Notes: generated by a model not told the origin, from the letters alone. Positions 44,163 through 53,393 are shown, counted from the stretch's first letter. The stretch: 64,000 nucleotides of DNA from Mesobacterium_A sp034670065 (GCA_034670065.1 JAXMOG010000004.1:248001-312000); one strand, 5' to 3'. Program-made: numbers and translations.

Positions 44163-45014
44163 GTGGCACCACAAAGCGGATCAGCCGGATCCAATGTCAG
44201 CCTGGCACAGCGGGCCTGGGCCATCCGGCGCAATGCGCTGCTGATGGGAGAGGTTCAGGGCCAAGGCTATATCGGCCAAGCGCTTGGCGTCGCCGATGTT
44301 CTGGCTGTCAGCCATTTTCATGCAATGCGCTACCGCGCCGAAGACCCAAACTGGGAAGGGCGCGACCGTTTCTACTTGTCCATCGGCCACTATGCCATTG
44401 CCCTTTATGCGGCGATGATCGAAGCGGGCATTTTACCAGGGGATGAGATTGCCACCTACGGGATGGACGATTCACGCATGCCCATGTCTGGCATGGCCTC
44501 CTACACACCGGGGATGGAGATCACAGGCGGGTCGTTGGGCCACGGTTTGGGCATTGCAGTGGGCGCAGCGCTTGGGCTGAAGCGTAAAGACAATGACGCC
44601 TTTGTTTACAACATGTTGTCTGACGGTGAACTGGGCGAAGGCTCCACCTGGGAAGCCGTGATGTCTGCCGTTCAGTGGAAACTGGACAATCTGATCGCCG
44701 TTGTTGATTTCAACAACCAACAGGCCGATGGCCCCACCCGTGACGCGCTGGCCCGTACGCCCGAAGCGGCCAAATGGGCGGCCTTTGGCTGGCATGCGCA
44801 AGAGGTGGATGGCAACGATCTAGATGCTTTGGTGGCCGCGTTTGACACCGCCCGCAACCACAGTGGCGAACAACCCCGCGTGATCATTTGCAACACCAAG
44901 ATGTGCAAGGGCATCCCTTTTTTGGAAGCGCGTGAAATCACCCATTTCATCCGCGTTGAACCGGATGAATGGCAGATGGCGCTGGAAATTCATGACGCGG
45001 AGAAACCGGAATGA
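44163..45014 (+). CDS. Transketolase, N-terminal (A) subunit
   Basis: 283 residues, GTG start behind CAGGAGG. It covers only the thiamine-binding domain: RFYLSIGHYAIALYAAMIEAG, GSLGHGLGIAVGAALG and LSDGELGEGSTWEAVM...LIAVVDFNNQQADGP. The second half is encoded by the next gene, whose start overlaps this stop. Split transketolases in catabolic loci include the apulose-4-phosphate enzyme AptAB; sugar specificity cannot be read here. Confidence 0.88.
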   Translation: MAPQSGSAGSNVSLAQRAWAIRRNALLMGEVQGQGYIGQALGVADVLAVSHFHAMRYRAEDPNWEGRDRFYLSIGHYAIALYAAMIEAGILPGDEIATYGMDDSRMPMSGMASYTPGMEITGGSLGHGLGIAVGAALGLKRKDNDAFVYNMLSDGELGEGSTWEAVMSAVQWKLDNLIAVVDFNNQQADGPTRDALARTPEAAKWAAFGWHAQEVDGNDLDALVAAFDTARNHSGEQPRVIICNTKMCKGIPFLEAREITHFIRVEPDEWQMALEIHDAEKPE

Positions 45015-46060
45015 CGCAAGAGCCCCCATTCGGTGCCCACTCACGCCGCGTTTCAAAATACACGGCACGTACCGCACCAGGTGAAGACGGTGCACGCACC
45101 TCGGCCATGATTGCATCTCTGGATGCAGAAGGGCGCGAAACAATTGCCGCCCCCTTTGGCGAAGCCTTGTGTGACTTGGCCAAGACGCGGGACGACATCG
45201 TTGGTCTGTCTGCGGATTTGTCAAAATACACCGACATGCACGTATTCGCCAACGCCTACCCCGACCGGTTCTATCAGATGGGAATGGCAGAGCAGGTCAT
45301 GATTTCAGCCGCTGCCGGTTTGGCCCGTGAAGGGTTTACGCCCTTTGCCACAACCTATGCTGTTTTTGCGTCCCGCCGGGCTTATGACTTTATCGCAATG
45401 GCCATCGCCGAGGAAAACCTGCCGGTCAAGATTGTCTGCGCCCTGCCCGGTCTCAGCACCGGTTACGGACCCAGCCATCAAGCGACCGAAGACCTGGCCA
45501 TCTTTCGCGGCATGCCGAACCTGACCATTGTTGACCCCTGTGATGCGGTTGAAACGGCCCAAGCCACCCATGCCATCGCCGATCATCCCGGTCCGGTTTA
45601 TATGCGCCTGCTGCGGGGCAAAGTACCCAATGTGTTGGGGCGCTATGGCTATGAATTCAAGCTGGGCAAAGCGCAAACCCTGCGCGATGGCAACGATGTT
45701 TTGTTCATTTCGTCTGGCTTTATGACCATGCGCGTACTGGATGCCGCCGATGCTTTGGCCAAAGACGGTGTTGATTGCGCGGTTTTGCACGTACCCACAA
45801 TCAAACCGTTGGATGTGGACACCATCTCCGCCGAAGCCGCCAAATCCGGGCGCCTGGTGGTGACTGCCGAAAACCACACCGTCGTCGGCGGGCTGGGAGA
45901 AGCCGTCGCCGCAGCCCTGATGCGCAAAGGTGTTTTTGTACCGTTTCGGCAAATCGGATTGCCGGATGAATTTCTGGACGCTGGTGCTCTGCCAACCCTT
46001 CACGATCAATACGGGATTTCGGTTTCGGCAGTGACTGCCGCCGTCAAATCCTGGCTTTAG
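45011..46060 (+). CDS. Transketolase, C-terminal (B) subunit
   Basis: 349 residues covering the pyrimidine-binding and C-terminal domains: FYQMGMAEQVMISAAAGLAREGFTPFATTYAVF and STGYGPSHQATEDLAIFRGMPN. The glutamate of GMAEQ activates thiamine. The N-terminus has an extra arginine-rich stretch of about 30 residues. Coupled by ATGA to subunit A and followed nine bases later by an SDR gene. Confidence 0.88.
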   Translation: MTQEPPFGAHSRRVSKYTARTAPGEDGARTSAMIASLDAEGRETIAAPFGEALCDLAKTRDDIVGLSADLSKYTDMHVFANAYPDRFYQMGMAEQVMISAAAGLAREGFTPFATTYAVFASRRAYDFIAMAIAEENLPVKIVCALPGLSTGYGPSHQATEDLAIFRGMPNLTIVDPCDAVETAQATHAIADHPGPVYMRLLRGKVPNVLGRYGYEFKLGKAQTLRDGNDVLFISSGFMTMRVLDAADALAKDGVDCAVLHVPTIKPLDVDTISAEAAKSGRLVVTAENHTVVGGLGEAVAAALMRKGVFVPFRQIGLPDEFLDAGALPTLHDQYGISVSAVTAAVKSWL

Positions 46061-46069
46061 GAGAATTTG

Positions 46070-46822
46070 ATGAACCTGCTGGACGGCAAAACCGCCATTA
46101 TCACAGGCGCCGCATCACCCCGAGGATTGGGCAAAGCCACCGCGCGTCTGTTTGCAGCCCATGGTGCACGTGTCGCCATTCTGGATCTGGATGAAACCGC
46201 GGCCAAGGCCGCTGCGGCCGATATCGGTGAAGATCATATTGGTCTGGCCTGCGATGTGACGGACAAATGGGCCTGTGTGGATGCGGCCTCTGTGGTGTTG
46301 GAAACCTTTGGTCACACGGACATTTTGGTCAACAACGCCGGGATCACGCAGCCTTTGAAATTCATGGAGATTGAGCCCAACAACTATGACGCGGTTCTGG
46401 ATGTGAACCTGCGCGGCACGCTTTACATGAGCCAAGCCATCATTCCCCATATGCGGGAGCGCAAGTCAGGCTCTATCGTCAATATTTCCTCAGTATCTGC
46501 ACAGCGCGGCGGCGGCATTTTTGGCGGCCCGCACTATTCGGCAGCAAAGGCGGGGATTTTGGGACTGACCAAAGCTATGGCACGCGAATTGGCGCCCGAC
46601 AGTGTTCGGGCAAACGCCGTTTGCCCCGGCTTTATTGCCACCGATATCACAGGTGGAAAACTGACGAACGAGATGATGGCGTCAATCCTGGATGGTATCC
46701 CTATGGGACGTGCAGGCGAAGCCGAAGATGTCGCCGGATGCTGCCTGTTCTTGGCATCGTCACTTTCGGCTTATGTCACCGGTTCAGAAGTGGACGTGAA
46801 TGGCGGATCGCTGATCCATTGA
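46070..46822 (+). CDS. Short-chain dehydrogenase/reductase
   Basis: 250 residues. The NAD motif TGAASPRGLGKAT, NNAGIT, the catalytic serine (NISSVSAQRGG), YSAAKAGILG with Tyr and Lys, and the C-terminal GSEVDVNGGSLIH are complete. It oxidises or reduces a sugar or polyol, probably providing or consuming the transketolase substrate. ATG 46070 has AGGAG upstream. Confidence 0.88.
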   Translation: MNLLDGKTAIITGAASPRGLGKATARLFAAHGARVAILDLDETAAKAAAADIGEDHIGLACDVTDKWACVDAASVVLETFGHTDILVNNAGITQPLKFMEIEPNNYDAVLDVNLRGTLYMSQAIIPHMRERKSGSIVNISSVSAQRGGGIFGGPHYSAAKAGILGLTKAMARELAPDSVRANAVCPGFIATDITGGKLTNEMMASILDGIPMGRAGEAEDVAGCCLFLASSLSAYVTGSEVDVNGGSLIH

Positions 46823-46828
46823 ATATGG

Positions 46829-46857
46829 ATACCGCCTTGGCCCAGCCAAGGCGGTAT
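46829..46857. terminator. Bidirectional hairpin between convergent genes
   Basis: ATACCGCCTTGGC and GCCAAGGCGGTAT form a 13-bp perfect stem with a 3-base loop between the SDR and FAH stops. No T-tract is visible on either side. Confidence 0.6.
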
Positions 46858-46863
46858 ACCAAA

Positions 46864-47709
46864 TCACTCTGCCGCGACAGTTTCCTGTTGCTGCTCGCCC
46901 AGTCCTTCGACGCGAACGGTCATCACGTCACCCGGTTTTAAGAATCGAGGTGGCTTCATACCCAAGCCAACACCAGATGGTGTACCGGTGGCAATGATAT
47001 CGCCCGGCACCAGCTTCATGAATTGGCTCATGTAGCTGACGATTTCGCGAACAGTGAAAATCATATCATCCGTCGAACTGTTCTGAACAGTTTCACCATT
47101 CAGGTCCAACGACAGTGCCAATGCTTGCGGATCGGGAATTTCATCAGCCGTCACCAGCCACGGCCCGGTCGGGCCAAAAGTCGGTGCGGATTTCCCTTTG
47201 ATCCATTGACCGCCCCGTTCCGCCTGAAATTCGCGTTCAGACATGTCGTTGATCACGCAATACCCAGCCACATAGTCCAGCGCGTCATCTTCCGAAACAT
47301 AAGACGCTTCGCGCCCGATCACGACGCCCAGCTCGACTTCCCAGTCAGCCTTTTTTGAACCGCGCGGAATGACAACCGGATCAAAAGGCCCCGACAGTGC
47401 AGATGTCGCCTTAGAGAACAAAATCGGCTCCTTGGGCATTTCTGCGCCCGTCTCTTGGGCATGCTTTGCATAGTTTAACCCAACGCAGAAAAAGTTGGGG
47501 ACCGACGCCACGCAAGAGCCAATTCGCCCCGGCTCTGCCACCAGCGGCAATTCCGTCGGATCAATGCCCTTCAGCTTGTTCAACGCTTCAATCGAAACGG
47601 CCGGCCCTGCCAGTGTTTCAACATGCGCGCTCAGATCACGCACATTGCCATCAGCATCCAACATTCCAGTCTTTTCAGCCCCCGCGGGTCCAAATCGCAA
47701 CAACTTCAT
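46864..47709 (-). CDS. Fumarylacetoacetate hydrolase family protein
   Basis: 281 residues. The metal-binding glutamates and aspartate are seen in WEVELGVVIGREASYVSEDDALDYVAGYCVINDMS, and GTPSGVGLGMKPPRFLKPGD closes the domain. Family members cleave 2,4-dioxo acids or hydrate or decarboxylate related enols. Beside sugar-acid dehydratases and SDRs it resembles the 2,4-diketo-3-deoxy-acid hydrolases of the non-phosphorylated rhamnose and fucose routes. It is downstream of the GntR gene on the same strand. Confidence 0.87.
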   Translation of the reverse strand: MKLLRFGPAGAEKTGMLDADGNVRDLSAHVETLAGPAVSIEALNKLKGIDPTELPLVAEPGRIGSCVASVPNFFCVGLNYAKHAQETGAEMPKEPILFSKATSALSGPFDPVVIPRGSKKADWEVELGVVIGREASYVSEDDALDYVAGYCVINDMSEREFQAERGGQWIKGKSAPTFGPTGPWLVTADEIPDPQALALSLDLNGETVQNSSTDDMIFTVREIVSYMSQFMKLVPGDIIATGTPSGVGLGMKPPRFLKPGDVMTVRVEGLGEQQQETVAAE

Positions 47710-47756
47710 GAAGCGTCCTCTTCCTTTTGAAAATAAACGTAAATTCAGAAATCGCC

Positions 47757-48428
47757 TCAGGCGTTTTCTGTGCCTTCCAACAAACCATCTTCTTCGAAAC
47801 GATGCCGAACGTTGATGATCAGATGTTCTAGGTGCGCGCCGATTTCACGGGTCACCTGTTCAGGATCCCGCGCCATCATGCCCGAAACGATCCCCCGGTG
47901 CTGCGACAACACCCGATCCCGTGACCGCTTGCGAATGGCCGACAAATACCGGGCCCGCCACAGTCGCGAAAGATACGCATTATGGGTCTCTGCCATCGCC
48001 GCATTATGTGAGGCTCGCGCAATCGCAATATGAAAGCTCATGTCAATTTCGAACACGTCAACCGGATCGATCGTGTCGTAGGCCTCTTCCATCTTTTGCT
48101 GAATGTCACGGATATGTTGAAGCTCTTTATCGGTCGCGCGCTCGCAAGCCAGCTGGGCCGACTTCAACTCCAATACGGATAGCACTTCGATGTTGTCGGC
48201 AATGTCCTGCAAGCTGGGATTCGCAACGATCGGGCTGCGCGAGGGGCGCAATATAACGAGCCCTTCTTTGGCGAGAATCCGGATCGCTTCGCGCATCGGT
48301 GTCCGGCTGACACCCATCTCTGATGCGTTGTCCCGTTCCTTGATTGATTCGCCAGGCGCCAGCTTGCCCCGCAAAATGTCGCGCCGAAGTGTCTGGGCGA
48401 TTTGATCGGGCAAGGTCCGGTCTGACAT
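47757..48428 (-). CDS. GntR-family regulator, FCD type (ExuR/UxuR-like)
   Basis: 223 residues. The winged helix includes QTLRRDILRGKLAPGESIKE and MGVSRTPMREAIRILAKEG. The all-helical FCD domain has the metal pattern DMSFHIAIARASHN with later histidines near SQHRGIV and LEHLI. Two GGTATACC-centred palindromes lie in its divergent promoter; this is the known core recognised by ExuR/UxuR. It is therefore the likely repressor of the TRAP, FAH and IlvD genes, responding to a sugar acid. Confidence 0.88.
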   Translation of the reverse strand: MSDRTLPDQIAQTLRRDILRGKLAPGESIKERDNASEMGVSRTPMREAIRILAKEGLVILRPSRSPIVANPSLQDIADNIEVLSVLELKSAQLACERATDKELQHIRDIQQKMEEAYDTIDPVDVFEIDMSFHIAIARASHNAAMAETHNAYLSRLWRARYLSAIRKRSRDRVLSQHRGIVSGMMARDPEQVTREIGAHLEHLIINVRHRFEEDGLLEGTENA

Positions 48429-48508
48429 TTAGATCTCTTTTTTACCGATGATTGGCGGCTTTTTAGCAAATTTTACGCGCAGAGTGCGATAAGCAACAAA
48501 CTTCGACA

Positions 48509-48522
48509 TTTGGTATACCAAA
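48509..48522. promoter_or_regulatory. UxuR-type operator 1
   Basis: TTTGGTATACCAAA is a perfect 14-base palindrome 81 bases from the GntR start and 110 from dctP. It matches the core of the ExuR/UxuR consensus described in enterobacteria. Confidence 0.75.
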
Positions 48523-48563
48523 ATTGGTTGATTGTCGAGAACGGTTTCGATAGCCTCCCTGGT

Positions 48564-48577
48564 GATGGTATACCATC
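48564..48577. promoter_or_regulatory. UxuR-type operator 2
   Basis: GATGGTATACCATC is a perfect 14-base palindrome sharing the TGGTATACCA core with operator 1, centred 55 bases downstream of it and 55 before the dctP start. Confidence 0.72.
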
Positions 48578-48632
48578 TGGCGCGAGGAGACGCCGAGTTT
48601 TGGGGCGTTAGTCCCCTCAAGGGAGGAACAAA

Positions 48633-49643
48633 ATGAAGTTGAAAACAATTCTGAAATCCGCGGCACTTGCATCTGTGATCGCAGTTCCAGCATTTGCTGA
48701 AACAACCCTGCGGATGCAGACGCACTATGCGACTGAGCACCCAACAGGCAAAATGCTGGCCCAGTTCATCGATGACGTACAAACCATGTCCGGCGGCGAA
48801 ATCTCCATCGAGATGTTCTACTCGTCTTCGGTTGTTGCGACGGTTGAAACCTTTGACGCCGCCATCAACGGCATCCTGGATTGTGACGCAACAGGCGGCG
48901 CATACCAGACAGGCAAGAACCCAGCGTTCCAGTTTGTTGGCGACATCATGGGTGGCTACGAAACACCATGGCAGCAGTATAGCTGGCTGTATTATGGCGA
49001 TGGCTATGCCGCCGCGCAGGAACTGTACAACGCTCAAGGCATGCAGCTGATTGGCTGGTCGATCTACGGTCAGGAATCCTTTGCATCCTCCAAGCCGATT
49101 GCTGGTCCTGACGATGTAAAAGGCTGGAAATTCCGTTCGCCTCCTGGAATGGAAACAGAGATCTTCGAAGAAATGGGTGCGTCCCCCATCGTGATGGACT
49201 TCACCGAAATCTTTACAGCTCTGGAAACTGGCATCATCGATGGTGCTGACGCATCCGGTCTGGCCAACAACGTTGGTCTGGGTCTGTATGACATCGTTAA
49301 GCACGCCACTTACCCTGGCTTCCACTCGATGCCATCTGACCACCTGGCATGTAATCAGGCTGTTTGGGAAGGTCTGACTGATCAAGAACGTCGCATCATC
49401 GACACCGCTTGGCAGAAACTGGCATTCCAGATCGCACTGGCCAACGAAAAAGCCAACGCAGAAGCCGCAGCCAAGCTGCAGTCCGAAGGCGTAACGCTTT
49501 ATGACTGGTCTGCCGAAGACCGCGCAGAGTTCCGCCGTGCCGCTCAGGTTGCATGGGAAGACTGGGGTACACGCAGCCCAGAAGCAGGTGCTTTGCTGGC
49601 AAGCCACAAAACCTACCTGAAGCAGCTGGGCCTGATCCAGTAA
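48633..49643 (+). CDS. dctP: TRAP transporter solute-binding protein (DctP)
   Basis: 336 residues. The signal peptide ends at VPAFA before ETTLRMQTHYATEHPTGKM. DDVKGWKFRSPPGMETEIFE contains the carboxylate-binding arginine, and TEIFTALETGIIDGADASG is a family motif. GGGAGG precedes the start. It is under two UxuR-type operators and followed by a strong terminator-like hairpin before dctQ. A sugar acid is the likely ligand from the genes that follow. Confidence 0.92.
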   Translation: MKLKTILKSAALASVIAVPAFAETTLRMQTHYATEHPTGKMLAQFIDDVQTMSGGEISIEMFYSSSVVATVETFDAAINGILDCDATGGAYQTGKNPAFQFVGDIMGGYETPWQQYSWLYYGDGYAAAQELYNAQGMQLIGWSIYGQESFASSKPIAGPDDVKGWKFRSPPGMETEIFEEMGASPIVMDFTEIFTALETGIIDGADASGLANNVGLGLYDIVKHATYPGFHSMPSDHLACNQAVWEGLTDQERRIIDTAWQKLAFQIALANEKANAEAAAKLQSEGVTLYDWSAEDRAEFRRAAQVAWEDWGTRSPEAGALLASHKTYLKQLGLIQ

Positions 49644-49674
49644 GCGGACAGTTTGCCTAATAAAACAACCATTT

Positions 49675-49703
49675 AGGCGGGTCCGTACCGGACCCGCCTT
49701 TTT
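49675..49703 (+). terminator. Hairpin terminator/attenuator between dctP and dctQ
   Basis: AGGCGGGTCCG-TAC-CGGACCCGCCT is an 11-bp perfect stem with a T-tract. Partial read-through would express dctQM below dctP. Confidence 0.82.
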
Positions 49704-49750
49704 CAACCGAATAAATTGTTCGGATAAGAGACCATGCGGGGAGGCATGTA

Positions 49751-50563
49751 ATGCAAGAGAATTCGCTTTATCTTGGGCGATTTCGGGGACAGGTCAAAAC
49801 TGGAATGATCATATTTGCCGCAATAACGGTGGCATTATATGTTCTGTTAGTTGGGCTTAGGATCTTCACAGAAGAGTCCTATGGCATGTTCGAAATGATC
49901 CGACCAGCCGGACGCCCATTGGTGCAGGTCACTTTGGCATGTTTTGCGATCGCTATGATTTTCGCCTCGTTATTTCTGGCAGATACGAAAGGCGCGATTG
50001 AAACTTACCCGGATGGGTTCTTTGACATGGTGTCCGTGGTGCTTGGCCGCTTTGCGATGATCATGGTCGCCTTCATCGTGTTGGTCATGTTCTACGAGGT
50101 TGTGTCGCGCTATGTCTTTTCGCGCCCCACCCTGTGGGCCAACGAGCTTTCGTTGTGGATAGCGTGTTTTGTGTTCTTGTTGGCGGGGCTTTACGCCATG
50201 CAACAACGCAGCCACATCCGCATCTATATCATTTATGACATGATGCCGCGTTGGGCGAAGAAAACCTCTGACGTTGTGTCGGTTTTGCTGATCGTTGGCT
50301 TTACCTTTGCCCTTGTTTGGGGCGGATACACCGACGCAGAAAACCGCTTCCTGCGCATGGAGACCTTTGGCACAGCGTGGGATCCACCCATCCCCGGTAT
50401 CATCAAGCCAGCGCTTTTGATCGTCATCATTCTGGTCTGCCTTCAGGCCGTGTCCAACTTGATTGCCGATTGGAACAAAGAGCCAGAGGCGCATTCGCCT
50501 GCAGATGAAATCGATGAAACTGAAATCGAAAACATTCGCCGCACCCTAGAGGAAAAGAACTAA
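49751..50563 (+). CDS. dctQ: TRAP transporter small permease subunit (DctQ), extended
   Basis: 270 residues, against the usual 160-200. The C-terminal two thirds is a normal four-helix DctQ (FYEVVSRYVFSRPTLWANELSLWIACFVFLLAGLYAM). About 85 residues are added at the N-terminus with two further predicted helices (MIIFAAITVALYVLLVGLRIF and VTLACFAIAMIFASLFLA). The stop overlaps the dctM start (TAATG). Confidence 0.87.
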   Translation: MQENSLYLGRFRGQVKTGMIIFAAITVALYVLLVGLRIFTEESYGMFEMIRPAGRPLVQVTLACFAIAMIFASLFLADTKGAIETYPDGFFDMVSVVLGRFAMIMVAFIVLVMFYEVVSRYVFSRPTLWANELSLWIACFVFLLAGLYAMQQRSHIRIYIIYDMMPRWAKKTSDVVSVLLIVGFTFALVWGGYTDAENRFLRMETFGTAWDPPIPGIIKPALLIVIILVCLQAVSNLIADWNKEPEAHSPADEIDETEIENIRRTLEEKN

Positions 50564-52158
50564 TGGTCGATATTGGTACTCTCTCTCTAATCGTTCTGCT
50601 TGGAATGTTTGCCTTGCTGGCGATTGGCATGCCACTTGGTTTTGCCTCTGCCTTCTTGGCAGTGGTGACACTTGCGCTCAAATTCCCACCAGATTTGCTG
50701 TGGGGTGACTTCGGGCGCGGACCGCTGTCTGTTTTGGCCCAGGCCGTCTACCGACAAATGACCAACTATGTACTGATATCGGTGCCGTTGTTCATATTCA
50801 TGGCCGCGCTGCTAGAGCGATCTGGCATCGCGCGTGATATGTATTCATCGTTGAACGTCTGGATGAGCCGGACGCGCGGTGGCATCGCCATTGTGACCTC
50901 GATCATGGCTGTCATCATGGCGGCGATGTCGGGGATCATCGGCGGTGAAGTTGTGTTGTTGGGCCTGATCGCGCTGCCGCAGATGTTGCGGCTGGGGTAT
51001 GATCGTAACCTTGCAATCGGAACAATTTGTGCGTCGGGTTCATTGGGAACAATGATCCCACCGTCCATCGTTTTGATTTTCTATGGTCTGGTGACAGAAA
51101 CCTCGATCAAAGCTCTGTTCACGGCGTCGTTCCTGCCGGGCTTCATGCTGGCGTCCTTCTTCATCCTCTACATCATCATTCGCACACGGATGAACCCGTC
51201 TCTGGCGCCATTGCCTGATCCGGTTCCCGGAGAAGCTGAAGGCCGTGAGAAAAGCCTGATGTTCCTTGGGTTCCTGTCTCGCTTTGCCATGTGGGTCACA
51301 GGCGTTCTGTTGGTGCGGGCGTTGTTCTTCACCGTGCTTGGGGAAAACAAGGTTCGGGAAAACCAAGACCCAATCCCACTTGGGATGGTTTCGGATATTC
51401 CGTGGATCGTTGGGGCCTTCTTGATCTTCACCCTGATCGTCTTTGTGGTTGTGGGCCGTGAGCGCACAGCAAAAGGCTGGGAAATGGGCAAGGGCCTGAT
51501 TGCGCCAATCGTCGTTATCGGCGTTGTGCTTGGCTCAATTTACGGTGGCATCACCGGGATCACCGAGGCCGCAGGCATGGGGGCGATTGCCGTATTTGTT
51601 ATCGGCATGATCCGTCGTGAGATGACGTTTGAAATCGTCTGGGACAGCCTGATCCGTACCCTTAGATCCACGGGTACGATCATCTGGGTGACCATCGGCG
51701 CGGCAGCTCTTGCAGCGGCCTACACCTTGGTCGGTGGCCCGACCTATGTGGCCAACATGATTGTTGGGGCCGATATGCCGACGATGGGGATCATCCTGGT
51801 GATGATGTTCGTCTTCCTGATCATGGGGATGTTCATGGACTGGGTCGGCATTGTTCTGTTGATCATGCCAGTGTTCCTGCCCATCGTTCTGCGCCTTCCA
51901 GCAGAAGAGATTGGGTTCCTGGGACATGTCGAAGCTCGGTATGTCGCAGTTTGGTTTGGTGTGGTGTTCTGTATGAACATGCAGGTCAGCTTCCTGTCGC
52001 CACCCTTTGGACCAGCAGCCTTCTATCTGAAGTCGGTTGCCCCACCAGAGATTTCGTTGACAGATATCTTCCGTGGCTTCCTGCCGTTCATCGCGCTGCA
52101 ATTGCTGGCCCTGTCGGTCTTGCTGATATGGCCACCGATCATCACGGTCTTCCTCTGA
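50563..52158 (+). CDS. dctM: TRAP transporter large permease subunit (DctM)
   Basis: 531 residues, about 100 longer than the DctM at 4265. The extra length is mainly a central hydrophilic/hydrophobic insertion around residues 210-310. VPLFIFMAALLERSGIA, GIIGGEVVLLGLIALP, GTMIPPSIVLIFYGLVTETS, GITEAAGMGAIAVF and QVSFLSPPFGPAAFYLK are family motifs. It pairs with the extended DctQ, as in larger TRAP systems. Confidence 0.91.
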   Translation: MVDIGTLSLIVLLGMFALLAIGMPLGFASAFLAVVTLALKFPPDLLWGDFGRGPLSVLAQAVYRQMTNYVLISVPLFIFMAALLERSGIARDMYSSLNVWMSRTRGGIAIVTSIMAVIMAAMSGIIGGEVVLLGLIALPQMLRLGYDRNLAIGTICASGSLGTMIPPSIVLIFYGLVTETSIKALFTASFLPGFMLASFFILYIIIRTRMNPSLAPLPDPVPGEAEGREKSLMFLGFLSRFAMWVTGVLLVRALFFTVLGENKVRENQDPIPLGMVSDIPWIVGAFLIFTLIVFVVVGRERTAKGWEMGKGLIAPIVVIGVVLGSIYGGITGITEAAGMGAIAVFVIGMIRREMTFEIVWDSLIRTLRSTGTIIWVTIGAAALAAAYTLVGGPTYVANMIVGADMPTMGIILVMMFVFLIMGMFMDWVGIVLLIMPVFLPIVLRLPAEEIGFLGHVEARYVAVWFGVVFCMNMQVSFLSPPFGPAAFYLKSVAPPEISLTDIFRGFLPFIALQLLALSVLLIWPPIITVFL

Positions 52159-52170
52159 TCTAGAGGCTTT

Positions 52171-52197
52171 GTCCGGGCGGAACACCTCCGCCCGGAC
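52171..52197 (+). terminator. Hairpin after the TRAP operon
   Basis: GTCCGGGCGG and CCGCCCGGAC form a perfect 10-bp stem with a 7-base loop, 13 bases after dctM, then GCTTGTTGCT. It may reduce read-through into the enzyme genes. Confidence 0.6.
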
Positions 52198-52293
52198 GCT
52201 TGTTGCTCTGCTCCTTACAGTTTCATAAACCGATGAGGACATGCGCCAATCATGGCCAGGGCAGCCTACTGCGTTGCTTGCCAAAGGTGCCAA

Positions 52294-53379
52294 ATGCCAA
52301 CAATTTCCCGCCTTCAAGCCGATCATTACCTCATCCCCCTGCCCCGCGCGTTGGAAGATTCCATGCACGGCGTCATGACAGGGTTTGAGGTTATCACTGC
52401 CCGCGTCACAGACAGTGATGGCGCAACGGGCATGGGCTATACGTTTACCTGCGGCGAAAACGGCGGTGCCATCGCCGATATTCTGGGCCGCGAAATGTCA
52501 CAACATGTCCAAGGCCGTGACCCGGATCTGATTGAGGCGATCTGGAAAGACATTTGGTGGGCCTTCCACTACGGCGGACGCGGCGGCCCAACTGTCTTGG
52601 CCCTATCCGCATTGGACATGGCTCTGTGGGACTTAAAGGCCAAACGCGCAGGGCTACCGCTGTACCGTCTTCTTGGCGGATTTGACCCCAAGGTGCCTGT
52701 ATATGCAGGTGGCATCGATCTGGACCTGACCCCAGAAGAACTGATTGACCAAACCCACGAGAATTTCGCCAAAGGTCATCGTGCGATCAAGATGAAAGTT
52801 GGCCGCGAACGGCTTCGGGAAGACGTGGCCAAAATGTCCGCGCTGCGTGATGCCTTTGGCCCCGATATGCCGCTGATGGCAGACGCCAATATGAAATACA
52901 CGGTTGATGGCGCCATTCGCGCCGCCCGTGCCTTTCAACCCTTTGATCTGGTCTGGTTCGAAGAGCCGATCCCGCCAGACGATCCCAAAGGCCATGCGCG
53001 GATCGCTTCGGAAGGCGGCATTCCCATTGCGTCAGGCGAAAACCTGCGGTCGTTATGGGATTTTCGCACCGCCATCGAAGGCGGCGTTACCTTCCCTGAA
53101 CCCGATGTCACGAACTGCGGCGGCATCACGCCGTTCCTGAAGATTGCCCATTTGGCCGAAGCCTTTCACCTGCCTGTCACGTCACACGGGGCGCATGATA
53201 TCACCGTTCATCTGATGGCGGCTTGCCCCAACCGCACTTACATGGAAGCCCATGGCTTTGGCCTGGATAGCTACGTCGAAACTCCGCTGACAATCAAAGA
53301 AGGTCACGCCATCGCCCCGGATGCACCGGGACACGGGATTGTTTTTGATTGGGATAAGTTGGAACGCTGCCGCGCTTAA
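52294..53379 (+). CDS. Enolase-superfamily sugar-acid dehydratase (mandelate racemase group)
   Basis: 361 residues from the ATG at 52294, which has AAAGGTG upstream; the frame is open to 52252. The acid/base lysines are K166 and K168 (IKMKVG). Metal ligands are likely D197 (ADANMK), E223 or E224 (WFEEP) and E249 (SGEN), and H298 (TSHGAH) is the second base. This K-x-K/His pattern belongs to the mandelate racemase group, mostly sugar-acid dehydratases. It starts the enzyme operon after the TRAP genes. Confidence 0.88.
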   Translation: MPTISRLQADHYLIPLPRALEDSMHGVMTGFEVITARVTDSDGATGMGYTFTCGENGGAIADILGREMSQHVQGRDPDLIEAIWKDIWWAFHYGGRGGPTVLALSALDMALWDLKAKRAGLPLYRLLGGFDPKVPVYAGGIDLDLTPEELIDQTHENFAKGHRAIKMKVGRERLREDVAKMSALRDAFGPDMPLMADANMKYTVDGAIRAARAFQPFDLVWFEEPIPPDDPKGHARIASEGGIPIASGENLRSLWDFRTAIEGGVTFPEPDVTNCGGITPFLKIAHLAEAFHLPVTSHGAHDITVHLMAACPNRTYMEAHGFGLDSYVETPLTIKEGHAIAPDAPGHGIVFDWDKLERCRA

Positions 53380-53393
53380 CACATGAGGTTAGA

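Noticed and set aside
46853..46860. GGTATACC resembling the UxuR-type operator
   Set aside because: It forms part of the arm of the hairpin between two convergent genes and lacks the symmetrical flanks; probably coincidental.
48429..49706. Long minus-strand frame (425 codons) over the second dctP gene
   Set aside because: It is antisense to a clear DctP gene, has no family motifs, and arises from codon bias on the opposite strand.
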